The position numbers were made by a program, and so were the translations under genes. From Sinotaia quadrata (taxonomy: Eukaryota > Mollusca > Gastropoda > Architaenioglossa > Viviparidae), in the NCBI GenBank assembly GCA_028829895.1, contig CM054181.1, positions 45,562,759 to 45,626,758 on the forward strand: DNA of 64,000 nt. Direction: 5' to 3'. The number at the start of each line of letters is the position of its first letter. Within the stretch, counting starts at the first letter, position 1. This document shows, piece after piece, positions 35,006 to 47,789 of the stretch. The notes beneath the pieces are model-generated. The model worked only from the letters and a program-made list of their open reading frames with translations, did no database searches and had not been told where the DNA came from.

Positions 35006-36351
35006 ACTGAGGAAAAATGTAAAAAAAGAAAAGAAAAAAAGAATTACTTCCATTTGTAAACAACTTATAATGATTTAAAAAAAACACAGTTATAAATACT
35101 ATTTATAGTGAATAAAGTTAGCGTTTAAAAGTAAACAATACAGCAACTTGTTTTTTACCTACATAACCAGATATCACAATGTTTTCATTAAGATTGTTCA
35201 AACATATTTTAAAAAGAAGAATGTACTTATTGCATAGTACTTAATAATGGTAATCAAATTACTGCAAGAACAACTCTACTGACAAAATAAAATAATTAAA
35301 TAGACTAGAAGCACACAGGTATCAAAATTTAGCCTGAGGGTTAAATCATCCACTAAACATGATTTGGTAGTTCCTCTGCTGCAGAAAATTGCCCTGTGGT
35401 CATTTCGTGAGTAGGCACAGAAAAAGGTTAAAGTTCAAACAAAAAAAAGCAGCCTTTCAGGCTAGTGTTGCAAAATGACTAACTGTGAATGAATCACTCA
35501 ATAACTGCCAAAGTGGAGGTGAGCAACCAGCATTTGGAATCATAATGACTGAACAGTAGTGCAAACTAACACAGCACTACTGCAAGTGTTGAGAATAGTT
35601 CAAAAGTATATATGTACGTCATTCATAGACAACAGCACTTAGTAACTCAGTAATACTAATAGTATAGAAACAGTGCTAGAACTTACAGAGACACTAGTAT
35701 ATCTATATGTCAGTCCTACATTCATAGAAAACAGCAATGAATATTATTTTTTAAAATACAGTACTGTCACTCATTTATAGAATATAAATATATGTATGCA
35801 ACATTGCAAGCAATAGAAAATAACATTGATTTTAGTTTTTTTACTATACATTAGATTACTGGCAATGATTAACAGCTAAAATCATTGGTTATAGGAAACA
35901 ACTGTTAATATTTGCAGTCAATGCAAATATATGAACTAGATGTTTACATTGTTAGTCTATTTGTTATCAAACAAACTTTTCATCTCTCTCTTGTACTTGT
36001 AGTATGTGTGTTGTCTGTTGGGCACAACGATTACAGCTGTCACATGACTTCAACTCATGTTTTCTCTGAAACTCTCTACAATGATTATTTATAGAGTTGT
36101 CAGTTATTGGTTAATCCAGCAGGCATAAAGAACACCTTGGAAACCATGGAAATGAAAACAGTCACATAAGCTATCTATTATAAGATGTTACTGAAAAGCA
36201 TTTCTTATTAAAATAAAGGAACTTTAAAGAATGTGGTATGTTTTATCATTTACAAAAAAAAAAAGGAATGTTCAAGAATTTAGATTTTAAAATTATGTAG
36301 GTAATGTCTTTACAATAGTATCATTGAACAAACACATCAGCAAAATAAATA

Positions 36352-36515
36352 TATAACTCTTTATACTATAGTGATTGCCACAATAGCAAAAGTAAATATA
36401 ACTCTTTATACTATAGTGATTGAACAAACACAATAGCATAAGTAAATATAACTCTTTATACTATAGTGATTGAACAAACACAATAGCAAAAGTAAATATA
36501 ACTCTTTATGCTATA
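36352..36515. repeat. 45/50-bp minisatellite
   Basis: Copies of TATAACTCTTTATACTATAG anchor at 36352, 36397, 36447 and 36497. The first interval is 45 bp and the rest are 50 bp, differing by a 5-bp block (TGAACAAACACAAT versus TGCCACAAT). Confidence 0.9.
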
Positions 36516-37339
36516 TTAACCTACATGAGCAAAAAAGCACCACTCTATTTTTTATCATGTTATTCTTCAAGCCTCAAAAATTAAACTCCTTTTCATTTGA
36601 AGCACAAATGATTATTACTTCCAGTTCCATAATGTAAGTCCAAAGGCTCTTATGTTGACCTTGCTAAATATATTATGCATACTTCTGTATGTGATACTGA
36701 TAAACATACCTCAGCATGGAATACTGATAAACATACCTCAGTATGTGATACTGATAAGGGACCTCTCCAGTTATGCAGCCTGTGAGAGTCTGCACCATTT
36801 ATCTGTCTAGCATCAGCTGTGATAAATGGTGTTAGCCCTGTGTTCCCCATGTAGTCAGTAATAGAAGTCAGAGAACACAGCACACATTGTATGTACAACT
36901 GAATAAAGGATGTGAAGGGCTTGGCTCTCTATCCAAAAGCTATTAAGAGAATATTTCCATGAAAAAATCTGAACTAGGCAGAGTTTTACCCCTCTGAACC
37001 CCAGCAGCTTGAAATAACTTTAGAGAAAGCAACTTCAGAGGGAAACAGTGTTTTAACCTAAGACCCAAGTTTGCTTCTTTTGCAATAAACAAGCAAGTAA
37101 AATTAGCATGTCTTGAGGCTAATATTTTAGTAAAATAAATCAACACAGTATAAAGAACTGTACTGATATAGGCACCCGCTAGTGCAAGCATGGTGCACGC
37201 AAAGGAAAATGAAATAGCTGAATTAATGTAATCATTTTCTTACAGCAATCAATTAATTGTGAACTATATAAGTGCCTCTAGGAAATAATTACAATAATGA
37301 ATGATTATACAAAATGTTTCACATATACAATAGGTTAAT

Positions 37340-37590
37340 TTTCTTCATAACAGTGATATGAAACACTAAATAGTACTAAATTAGTTTTTAAAATTAAGTA
37401 ACCAAATCAGTGATGAGAAACACTAAATATTACTTAAAGTTAATCGGTGTTTGAAATTAAACAACCAAATCAAAAATAAGACACACTAAATATTACTAAA
37501 GTGATGTTTGAAATTAAACTACTAAAACAGTGATAATAAAACTAAATATGATCAAATCAGCATTTGAAATATTCCTGCATAAGGCCACAC
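37340..37590. repeat. ~60-bp degenerate repeat
   Basis: About four diverged copies of a unit containing CAGTGAT...AAACACTAAATA(T/G)TACT and TTTGAAATTAA. Confidence 0.75.
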
Positions 37591-38955
37591 CAAAACCAAT
37601 GATTTAAAAAAAATTACTAAATAAATAAATATTACTAAATAGCCATTTGCAATGTACTCAAAAACTAATTAATAAACAGACCTTTAAAATTTGGTCTATA
37701 AAAGTGTATGGCATTGGTATTACACTTACCTCTGAACTAAATAATAAACATAGGGCCTACCTTTGAAATTTTACATGTAAAGCCAGAACAGTGTAGAGAC
37801 ACTGTATAGCTGTACTTGTATTTAAAAGAGGAAATAGATTACAAGTAATATTAAATTTCATTTGTAAACTTTCTTGTATAATAGTATATTATAAATCATT
37901 CTTTATTTGGACATGGCATTAAAATAATTACAAGGATAATGTGAGCACCAGTACTAGATAAATAAATTAGGCCTATAAAACGCACAGAATGTCTAAGAGT
38001 CCTAAATAATAGGCCTAAAAGTTTATTCTTAAAGAAAATAACCAAATAGTAGCATTGCATTCTGAGACTACAATCATTTTTAAAAAGTGATACAATCTAT
38101 TTAAATCATTTACAAAAATATCACAATCTGAAAATGCAAACTGGAATTGGAAATGTAAAATTCTATACTGGTATGTGATACAAAATATAAGATAGAGACA
38201 AAATTGAGACAAATAATTGATATAACACTATAATAAATTAAATACAAAAGAAACTTCAATATTATCACAGCCACATTACTTGAAGCGTTACATCTTAGAC
38301 TTACGCGTGAAACTAAATCAAACTGCCGAAATGCATTTGTGAAAACTCGAACAATGAAAGCACCCACAATTACAAAGTACAGAATGCGTGCATAATACTT
38401 TTCAATTAATCTATTTTTATTTAATACTATTTCACCAAGAATGATAGAAGAATTAGGCCTATTTTCCCCCCTTCTAAATCGAATTAACTCAAACATGCAC
38501 ATTTGTGTGGCGAAAAAAAGAAGGGAATATTATCGAAATGAAAATGTTGAAGCCGGCCTTGATGTATGCTAAACTAGAAATGGCAGTTTACAAGCAGACG
38601 TATCCGTGCGGAGGTGCTGCTGTAGGTCAAGTTTAACAGTGGAGACGGACTGACAAATTACAAGTCAACAACTAACAGAAAACAAACGATCAGATTCAGT
38701 TACTGAACAGAACTCCAACCCCCACTCCATCCATATGACACACCATATTTACAAAGCCCAAAGCGGTGACAAACGGTTTTCAGGCCAATCCAGTGACTCA
38801 TTGTCTACTTTCTCTCAGACACACTCGCAAACATTCAAGGCATTTAGGCTTTTTGCGGAAGACAAAAGGAAAGGGAGCAGGCTGACACAAGAAACAAACT
38901 TAATTCAGTAGGAACGCACGTTACCTAGTTTGACATCGTGCTTATGTTCACTCAC

Positions 38956-38976
38956 CTGACCGGCTTCCTCCGACAT
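38956..38976 (-). CDS. BCAR1: CAS-family adaptor, exon 1 (leader MSEEAGQ)
   Basis: This is the proposed first coding exon. The ATG at 38976 has A at -3 and a TAA in frame four codons upstream (38986-38988), so it is the first usable start. Seven codons (MSEEAGQ) end at a perfect donor, CAG|GTGAGT. Phase 0 matches the SH3 exon, giving MSEEAGQ followed by (Q)MFLAKALYDN. Vertebrate CAS genes likewise put a very short leader in a separate first exon before a long intron. The GC-rich, CpG-containing sequence just upstream fits a promoter. The assignment rests on position, phase and splice site; seven residues cannot prove homology. The SH3 exon also begins with its own ATG, so another upstream exon could be used instead. 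Confidence 0.6.
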
Positions 38977-39620
38977 GCTCGAGTCTTAAGTGCTGTTGTT
39001 TTTTCTTTTCAGACAAATCACATCGATAATTAAACTGATGAGAATGACCGACAGAACTATCCAGTCTCGGTTGGCATTTTCATAGCCAGGCCAGTAATCC
39101 GTCGCGTTCTGACAGACCTATGTGAGCTCGCAAAATACTCGACTTTAGCGTTAGCACGCAACGTCACTGTGGTACACAATCTATTTTCATACAGTAGGCC
39201 AACACGTTATCAGCAAAAAAAATTATGGTGAAAAAATCTCGAACACGTCAGGTACAATCCCATGTTAGGTGAACGGAGCAGGTTGTTCATTGGGGCAGCA
39301 GCGAAAAGCACGGCAATTTCCACAAATTCAACTACTCCAGCAAAAAAACCAACAACTTTACTTGACCCTCTTCTTGTCACTATCTCGGCCGCCAACTTTC
39401 TGAACTATTTCTGGCGTCTGCCAAGTTTCCGAGGGAGCAAAAGAGCAAGCCTCGCTCTCAGCCGAGAGCAGCCAGGTGCCCGGATGACAACATTTGCACC
39501 TACGCTCAGCTCGTGACGTCATGCGTACGCTGCGCTTTCAGACGTTGCTAGCAGTGTACGCTCGACGGCTTTAATTGTCGCATGGGCCGAGATCACCGTC
39601 TACTTGCTGAAAGAAAATAT
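38977..39620 (-). promoter_or_regulatory. Putative 5' UTR and promoter of the CAS gene
   Basis: Bases 39360-39620 are visibly GC- and CpG-richer than the surrounding DNA and contain a perfect CRE palindrome (TGACGTCA, 39514-39521). No TATA box is obvious, as expected for a CpG-type promoter. The start site cannot be fixed from sequence, but transcription leftward from this patch would give a 5' UTR of roughly 0.4-0.6 kb to the ATG at 38976. Confidence 0.5.
39514..39521. promoter_or_regulatory. CRE palindrome
   Basis: TGACGTCA, a full CREB/ATF site, lies 538 bp upstream of the proposed CAS start codon within the CpG-richer patch. Confidence 0.5.
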
Positions 39621-40868
39621 CGCGTGTGACGACGTTAACTTTGAAGTAACTGATAAATCCGTTGATTGCACAGTTGAAAGCTCAAGAAGGTAGATTTTGT
39701 CACCTGGATCCAGACAAAATCTATGATGTGTGGCTACCTACAGTGTGGTGGACAGTAGTATAAGTTATTTGAACTAACCGAAGAAAGAGCAGACGTACTC
39801 GTTCAAGCGAAACTGCGCAGGTCAGACATGGAAAGATCTCGTAGTGATCGGGACCTAGAAACCGAATGACTGACTTCTGAAAGACGGAGGTTAGGCTACG
39901 ACAGATCTCGCGGCTTGGGCAAAAACTCAGCTTTTGTCAAATGCAGTCAGTGTGCAGATTAAAGTTTCTTTAAAAACTGTGTATGCATGTGATTACAACG
40001 TATGCGTGCGGGTATACCTTTTTTGTGACGTTCCTGTTTGACTGATTAGTTACTAATATTAGTTATTTCGTGCCAATTAAATATGCTTATCCCGACATGA
40101 CCTCAATTCATTAGTAACTATGACTGCCTGGAATTGCGGGGAACGGTTGCAATAGTTCTGTCGATTTGGCATCAGGACAAAGGAATAGGGTGGGTGGAGG
40201 CAGTAAGGAGAGGTTGGTAGTATATTTAAAATGCAACAAATATATCTAAGTGAAAACCTTGCCCATGAAGTTTTGGGAAACCCAATAGTATTATTCAAAG
40301 AATTCAAGTTGCATCGATAGACCAAACATTATAGTTACAATTAATCAGAAAATCCACTTTATCAATTTATAATTAATTAATTAACAGCGACTGAGCCGAA
40401 AAAATGTTCGGACGTACCTGGTGAGAACATGGAATCATATGCACACACGCAGGCCTGCTTGTGTACAAGGGTCCGCTGCGCCATCCCTTCCCTGGAATGT
40501 AAATCAATTTTGGACAGGTGACGCTCGGCATTCTGTACAAGGACAGTTACTTGGCCTGCAGCCTCAGTCTATTGGTGACATTTACTTGCCCTGCAGCCTC
40601 AGTCTATTGGTGACGGTTTAAAGCTTGAAGATGGTACCCCTTTGAAGATTTCGAGTTCTGGTACTTCCAGCGAAGACGTGACAATCTGAGACATTGAGGG
40701 AGTTAATGAATAATTAATTTTAAACGTAGATACTGGATGGAAGAAACTCGGGAAATGATATCGATTGGATGAGTTATTTTTATTTCCTAGTTATTTCTGT
40801 GCAGGGCGTTTGCTAGTCACGTTACTCACTTCCCACCACCACCACCACCCCGCCACTTGCACTGTATG

Positions 40869-41044
40869 TTCCAGCCATTGACACCAAAGATTTCAGTCTG
40901 TCACACTCTATGTTCCAGTCACTGACACCAAGGACTTCAGTCTGTCACATTGTATATTCCAGTCACTGACACCAAGGATTTCAGTCTGTCACATTGTATA
41001 TTCCAGTCATTGACACCAATGATTTCAGTCTGCAACACTGTACA
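40869..41044. repeat. 44-bp minisatellite, four units
   Basis: Units begin at 40869, 40913, 40957 and 41001, each TTCCAG(T/C)CA(C/T)TGACACCAA followed by ATTTCAGTCTGTCACA-like sequence. Confidence 0.93.
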
Positions 41045-42449
41045 CTGTAGTCGTTTACACTGGGGGCTAACTCTAAAAAAAAGTCAATTGTAAAATTTTG
41101 AACCATATTTTCTTGATATTCAAACTGTTTGTTAGCCATTATCATAACGTTTTCTCCATATATATAAAACGCTTTTTATATAATCAATTAAATCAATTAA
41201 ACTGTGTTCACTAAATATTCACACCTGTTTTCTTTTCATGCCTGCTGTGTTTTGTAATAATTTACACTTAATTCTGAAGTAAAAGTACACTGTGATTTTT
41301 TTGTCAGTTTACACTATTTTGTTTTAGTAATAAAGAAATAAATTAATGATGGCGTAAAAAGTGTTATAAAATCAAAATGATGCGAGTGCATTCTGACAGT
41401 TTGATTTTTGTATAGAGTGACCACTATATTATACAGAATAAGAGATTTGCCTGTATATCTCTTTAGATTTGCCAGGGTTAGCTGTTAAGTTGACCATGAT
41501 GGCTGGAGGGTTCTTGCAGCAGTCTGGCACAGTGCAAACTTTGGGGTTTGCATTGGTAGAGGGATTCAACTGGTCAGTGCCTTTACTGTCCATCACTCAA
41601 GGAATGCAAAGAAGTGGCAGCAGAGTGCCGATTCTTTCTGGCAAAAGCTTTTTGCCAGTGGGGATCTGGGAAAGTTTTTGAACGATGTTTCCCAGACAGC
41701 GGCAGGATTGACTCTGATCTTTTGGGGTTGGTTTTGGTGCACCCAAAGACAGACCAAGCCGGTCACAGGCTAGATATCTGGTGAGTTATTGCAATCTGAC
41801 CTACTAGGTCAGCCAAGACTGTATAATATCGCCAACAATCGCCAGAGTCTCCGTGCACGAGGCGAGCTGACTGGTATATGTGAAACATGAGATCTAAAGT
41901 CTGGTCCGCTCTGACGAGTCTAACTGTTTTGAAGCCCAGAGAATAGACGAATCAAATGTCGGGTGGCCACCCCTCAACCATCAAATACACTCTGTTCTCT
42001 AGTCATTAACACTAAGATTTTGTTCTCTAACCAATTACCATGTGACTCTTTAGTTACTGACATAATGTTTTTCTAGTTATTCATGCCCTGTTTTCCACTC
42101 AAGTACACTATATTTATAGTCAATTACACTTTGTTTTATGTTTTTCACATAATTGCACTGTGTTTTGTAGGCATCATGACTTTGTTTTCTAATCACACAA
42201 TTTGTGTTTTTCAGTCAATTGCATTGTGCTTTTCGGCATGTTTTATTTTCTTATCATTGTCGCCGCTGTACTCTGGGGTGACTTTGCAATAATGAATTAT
42301 ATCAAATATTGGTAATTAGTTGTGATACAAGACATCTACAAGTGCTGTTGCAGAGTATGGGTCACTGGTGATATACCTGCAACTGTTATAGTATCCAGTT
42401 ATGAGAGCTGCTTTAAATATTTCACATCAAGATTTATAGACAACGTAGA

Positions 42450-42548
42450 GTTTATATTTGACTTCATTTTCAGTTTATTATTTGACTTCATTTTCACTTT
42501 ATTATTTGACTTCATTTTCACTTTATTATTTGACTTCATTTTCATGCT
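42450..42548. repeat. 24-bp minisatellite, four units
   Basis: TTATTTGACTTCATTTTCAC recurs every 24 bp (42458, 42482, 42506, 42530). The period is a codon multiple, so one ORF reads through as an FDFIFTLL repeat; I regard this as incidental. Confidence 0.95.
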
Positions 42549-43144
42549 TTCATTTTCTTCTAGTTTCACAATGTATGAAAGCTGTGAGCACTTTCTTTGT
42601 CTAGCAGACCTTTGATGCTGGTTTAGAAGATAATTAATTGTCTTTGCCTTTATAGATGATGTAGCTACTGCATTGTAAACTTTGTCACATGTATTACTGA
42701 AATGATGATAACAACTTTTATTACATTTTCGTGCAGTCGAGTTTTAAAGCCAGTACAAAACTAATGTTATCTGTTTATGAAAAGTTACATTTCTCTGCTT
42801 ATAATTATAGAGGGTAAATGGCGATTTCTCAGTAAAGCATAATGAAATTAATGCTTTTGTCATTCTCCCAAGACGTGGCTATTAATTTAGCCCGGCAACA
42901 TTAAATAAATAGAGATAAGATCAACGCTAGTGGCATTCTTATATATATGTTGCATATAGAGATATTAAGAGAGAGACAATCAGACAGACATACACATAGA
43001 TATACGTACAGATGAAAGATCGAGAGAGATAAATCATAAATACAGCAATCATGATGAAATTTCTCATAAAAATTAATGACCGCCTCAGAAGAAAAGCTGC
43101 AACAATGGAACGAATTTAAGGAAAAAACAACCCAACACAAGCGT

Positions 43145-43184
<40 letters not shown>

Positions 43185-43289
43185 GAGAGAGAGAAAAGAA
43201 TAGAATACAAAAATTAAACAAAATTTTCAGAAATTAAACAAGAAAATTATTCTTTAAAATTGTTTGCTTTCTTGGGCTTTAAATGCAAG

Positions 43290-43510
43290 TCGCAAAGGGA
43301 GGCCATGTAAAAGAAATAAATACATAAAGATTATTAAAACTTTGTGCACAAAGGGAGGCCATGTAAAAGAAATAAATACATAAAGATTATTAAATATGTG
43401 TGCACAAAGGGGAGGCCTTGTAAAAGAAACAAATACATAAAGATTATTAAATATGTGTGCACAAAGGGAGGTCATGTAAAGTAAATAAATATATAAACGT
43501 TATTTAAAAT
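43290..43510. repeat. 56-bp minisatellite, four units
   Basis: AAAGGGAGGCCATGTAAAAG with a following AAATAAATACATAAAG block anchors at 43294, 43350, 43406 and 43463. Confidence 0.93.
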
Positions 43511-44837
43511 GTCTTTCTATGAGGCCTATTCCAAGGGCGGATAAACAAGAGAAGTGTGTCCTTCCAAAACCGGAAACAAGCAAGGAAGGTGTTCAAGTAG
43601 TGACTGACTTGCTAGTTTTTTACTCTTACTGTCATGCTTCTCAAGACGAAATCAGAAATACTATTAAAGAAAGTTTTATTTAGTTTAAATTTTCTCCGAT
43701 TTCTTTCATATGCTGAATAAGAATTCCAAGTCAATAACTCATTATTGTATGACGTGTTTAATGGTGAAATCATCTTAGTGTTATATCGTTTTATATTAAT
43801 CTTATTTTCTTATCTGTCTGTCTGTTTGTCTTGTCCGTCCATCCATCCATCTATCTATCTATCAAGAGTATACTTAAGAAAGTTCATCGACAATGATATA
43901 TAGGTCGGTGGGGTGGCTTACGCTTACCCCCCATTCCTTAGCCTTGGGAGATCAAACACGGGTAGAAAGAGTAGTTTGCCCCAAAGGGTTGGTGTGACAA
44001 TCGAGGAAGCAGCTGTTATTGTTAAGAACAGAAGTGTCGTACATGCAGAGGAACCATTTAAATAGTAGCTTTGCTCCAGTTATACAGCGAATTGTGGGGA
44101 AAAGACATTTTACAAACCATTGACCTTACGGTGAACCCGATCACTAAGATGGAAGAATGAAAGACACTATGACCGATTACTATAAATTCTTAGTGTTCTT
44201 TTTGCATTATTTTCTCTTTATTTGCAAATGTTGTATCGACTTTATTTTATATATAAAATCTTTATATTATATGGTAGATCGATATATATATGGCAGATGC
44301 TTAGATGTTAAGTGACATTCTAGTTATTCATGCTGTGAAATTGATCTTTGCTGATTTGCTTGAAATTGCTAATGATCGCCGCCAAAATTATTACAAAAAA
44401 CCATTTGATAAATTAATCTTATACTGAATGTAGTCGTCCTGTGAAGAGAAGTTGTATATTTGTCACTACTTAAGTTGCAAAGTAAGAAGTCACTAAAGCG
44501 TTGTTATGAATTTTGTAAGTAATAATGGGTGGAAATTGTAGAGAGCTTATCCATAAGGCATTCTGAACATGTAAAATAATGATCACACCTAATTAGAAGA
44601 CGTGCTGTACAATACCAAATAATGATAATAATTAATTAGAATGGAACACTCTATAATGCCAAATAATGATAATAATTAGAAGGCAATTCTGTTTTTTAGT
44701 CCAATGTCTCTATTTTCAGGACGGGTCTAGAGTAGCGGTTTGAATTTACTTGCTTTGCCTTGAAGAGTTTCATGTGTATGTATGAAGTTTCAAATTGCTA
44801 GCAGTTAATACCTAGTAAGGGTATAAACAGCGCTGTA

Positions 44838-45029
44838 GAGTTGTCTGCAATTTAATACCTGAGGTTGGGTATTAGTATTGCTACTGAGTTGTCTACAATT
44901 TAATACCTGAGGTTGGGTATTAGTATTGCTACTGAGTTGTCTACAATTTAATACCTGAGGTTGGGTATTAGTATTGCTACTGAGTTGTCTACAATTTAAT
45001 ACCTGAGGTTGGGTATTAGTATTGCTACT
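44838..45029. repeat. 48-bp minisatellite, four units
   Basis: Units begin at 44838, 44886, 44934 and 44982 with near-perfect identity. The unit contains TTTAATACCTGAGGTTGGG. Confidence 0.95.
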
Positions 45030-45769
45030 GAGTTGGAAGTTTATTACCAGCTGAAAGGCATAGGCAGCGCAGCGCTATAGAGCTGTCGGCGGCTAATTGC
45101 CATTTAAGGCGTGTAGAGTTCTGACAGACATTTTAATGTCAATTGAGTGGTATAAGTAACTGTATAAGCAAAGTTGTATAGTTGTCGACATTTTAAGAAC
45201 AAGACACATGGGGCAGCCAATCACAGAACAAAGAATAAAGAACACCACATTCAATCTAGTTCTAAACGTTAACTGCAAAATATTAAATCCTCTTTTCATA
45301 CAAATCTATTTCGTTGATTGTCTTTCTATCTCTCCTGAAGTGACCTTATCAGATTAAAGTTTTATTACAAAAATTAAATGTATTCCTAATCTGTCAGCTG
45401 TAATACTGACAGGAGCTTTATATCATGAGAATCGTTACAATATAATGAATAAAGTTTAAACATTTACATATTCCTTCCCTAAGTTTCAATATATTTTATA
45501 CAGAAAAGTATCATCCAGTAATAATTGTAAGCATCACACATCTGGTCTAGCAAACAACATAACACTATCACTTTACAATAGTTGTCTCAAAGATAACTTT
45601 CTTGAAAATTTCACAACACCGAATTGAAAGGCCTTACAACTCTGAATAATCCGTTTACTTACATTACATGGCAACTTTCCCTTGCTGTTCCAAATGGAGA
45701 ATCTATCTGACTGCTTCTAGTGAAGTCTCTGAGTAGAATTAGCAAAGTTATGTCCCTTATAATAGTTTA

Positions 45770-46094
45770 GGGACAGATGCAGCATTCCACACCAAAACAG
45801 GAACACACCTATAAACTAAACAAAACATATTCGATCTTAACAGCAGAACTAATAGCCATTAAACAATCCTTCCAATACACCTATGCCATCACCACCCCCA
45901 ACAACGTCAAAAACACCCTCATACTTACCGACTCGAACATCACTCCAACGCCTAAAAAACCCTTCCTCCCAACCAGAACTCGCATCACGGACCAAGTCAA
46001 CAATGAACTCTCCATGCTGTTAACCAAAGCTATAAAAACAACATTTATGTGGATCCCAAGTCACTGCAACATAGCAGGAAATGAAAATGTATAC

Positions 46095-46131
<37 letters not shown>

Positions 46132-46216
46132 ATTTGAACCAAACAGGCCAAACAACTAAAAATCACGCTTCACAAAACTGAAATGCACACACTAATAAAC
46201 TCCATATTCAAGAAAG

Positions 46217-46264
<48 letters not shown>

Positions 46265-46400
46265 TAAAAATTACTCATGCTTGTGCATTGAAAAGAATAA
46301 GACTAAATTCAATATTATACACACACAAACCAAATCACTAATCAAAAGTAAACAATCATTGCAAAACAGACAACACCATAGAACACTTCCTGTGGTGGAG
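45770..46400 (+). mobile_element. Decayed non-LTR retrotransposon 3' end (RNase H region)
   Basis: This is the remains of the C-terminal part of a LINE-type ORF2 that carries an RNase H domain. It starts with a TDAAFHTKTGT block (first catalytic Asp at 45776-45778). After a frameshift come ILTAELIAIKQS (catalytic Glu), LILTDSN (Asp) and MWIPSHCNIAGNE, the expected motif order of the RNase H domains of I-, Ingi- or Tad-like elements. A TG microsatellite then interrupts the frame. Further on, DNTIEHFLW (46369-46395) matches the H-x3-C-type tail after RNase H, although its final Cys is not visible. No reverse transcriptase part is seen upstream, so the copy is 5'-truncated and dead. Confidence 0.85.
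46096..46262. repeat. Opposed (TG)n and (AC)n tracts
   Basis: A (TG)n tract (46096-46128) and an (AC)n tract (about 46207-46262) lie about 80 bp apart on the same strand. They are reverse complements of each other and could pair. The first interrupts the RNase H fragment. Confidence 0.9.
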
Positions 46401-46409
46401 TACATTTAT

Positions 46410-47320
46410 CTATCCCTATTTATATACTTAATAATTATATCTTTGTTGCCATTGTTCTTCGCTCCAGGTTTATGCGTGACTGCATTTCAAGTTGTCGTTT
46501 TCGGGCCTAAACACTTCGTTCCACTAAGAGCAGGAATAGTGCAGAGGCCGAAACAATTCTACCGTCATGCTCGATTTAAAAAATAAACCTAATACTGCAT
46601 AAATCGCACAACTTGTTAGATATATATTGTTTTCAGTAACAAAATGTGTGGGTGTGAACAATGAAATATATCCGCTTCTGTAATTATGATAGAATCATAT
46701 GTCTGATATTAAAATTATCTCCCTTTGGGTGAATAAGCTGTGGAGTACTGGACCAACTTCAAGAAGACAACCAAACCGATTTACGTGAATGCATTCGGGC
46801 TTAATGTGCACAAAGTGAAAATAAATTAATATCATGTTCAGACAAGTATGATGGCGTTAATTTCTTTCTTTAATTTTAAGAAGGTGAAAACGAGTATTTA
46901 AACAAATCGTTATACAAGTAACCTGGATAATGTGTTGAGACTGCGGTCAGAAACGAGTGGCAAGTACTGTTTTATACCGACTCGCACCAAGAACAACGTC
47001 TGTAGGGTGTGCTACCCGACTTATAGAAAGTCTGAGCCAGAGTACCAAACTCTCTTGTGCAGAACTGTCCGAATACTGAATATTTTGTGCCAAACAGTGG
47101 AAGTACTGACATTTAATATGCCAAAGTGTGCAATTATTGAATATTGTATTTTGAAGTAACCCAATCTCCTCCCGAGCACCACACCATCCCTAGAGAATTC
47201 CATAATTAACAAAAATATTTCGAAGAGTTTAAGTACCGACGTATCATGCACTAACTAAATGTTTTCTGTCAAAATGGTTCGAGTACCGAAATGAGATTGT
47301 CTCTGCAATTAATCAATTAA
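46410..47320. other. Unassigned AT-rich DNA
   Basis: At 46464 there is a plausible plus-strand acceptor (TTGTTCTTCGCTCCAG) followed by a 40-codon frame ending at a stop that overlaps AATAAA (46582). I recognise no product. Bases 46930-47280 hold diverged copies of a ~40-bp block containing CAAA(C/G)TGT.C.A.TA.TGAATATT. Nothing else is supported. Confidence 0.4.
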
Positions 47321-47324
47321 TTAA

Positions 47325-47351
47325 TTTCTATCTATCTATCTATCTATCTAC

Positions 47352-47448
<97 letters not shown>

Positions 47449-47449
47449 A
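47325..47449. repeat. (CTAT)n tetranucleotide microsatellite
   Basis: About 30 CTAT units with a single C-for-T interruption near the start (CTAC). Confidence 0.97.
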
Positions 47450-47789
47450 GATATTCAAATCGATCTACTTAATGTGTCGAACTGCTAGATCAGTGGGGAT
47501 TTTTAATGTTAATAATGGAAACAGCTTCATGCCATTGCATAGTATTTATATTCATTTTTTTTAATTTGCTGAAAACTGACTGTTACACTTACATTAGGCC
47601 TATTAAATAACTGGTGTCTTCATTCCTTTAAACTGACCTGAATGTTTGACTTATTGATTGAATGGTGTTACCAATGCTATGCATTACACTAACATGTATA
47701 CTACACTTACATCATTAAATTAATTATTGACTAAAATATGTCATACTTGGCTTACAAGTCATGAGTGTCTCACATCTACTACTGACTGA

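Larger units (their letters stand above)
16880..38955 (-). other. CAS gene intron 1
   Basis: This ~22-kb intron separates the leader exon from the SH3 exon (donor CAG|GTGAGT, tandem CAGCAG acceptor). Long first introns with regulatory content are usual in this family. It contains at least ten minisatellite arrays, listed separately, and many dinucleotide tracts (for example TG at 26342-26380 and AC at 30573-30605). Long stretches at 20130-26300, 27000-31600 and 37600-38900 show no coding signal that I can support. A GC-richer patch at 27560-27890 is open on both strands but matches nothing I recognise. Confidence 0.7.
39621..45769. other. Intergenic or unassigned DNA
   Basis: No gene can be supported here. 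It holds short arrays at 40550-40620 (35 bp x2), 40869-41044, 42450-42548, 43290-43510 and 44838-45029, and an AC tract at 43145-43178. The segment 41460-41990 is GC-richer and free of tandem repeats, with an unrecognised 70-codon ORF; it could be an old mobile-element fragment. The remainder is ordinary AT-rich sequence. Confidence 0.6.

Noticed and set aside
43890..44060. Possible second tRNA-type SINE
   Set aside because: A GTGGCTTA block and a GGAGATCAAACAC block are too far from A- and B-box consensus to support it.
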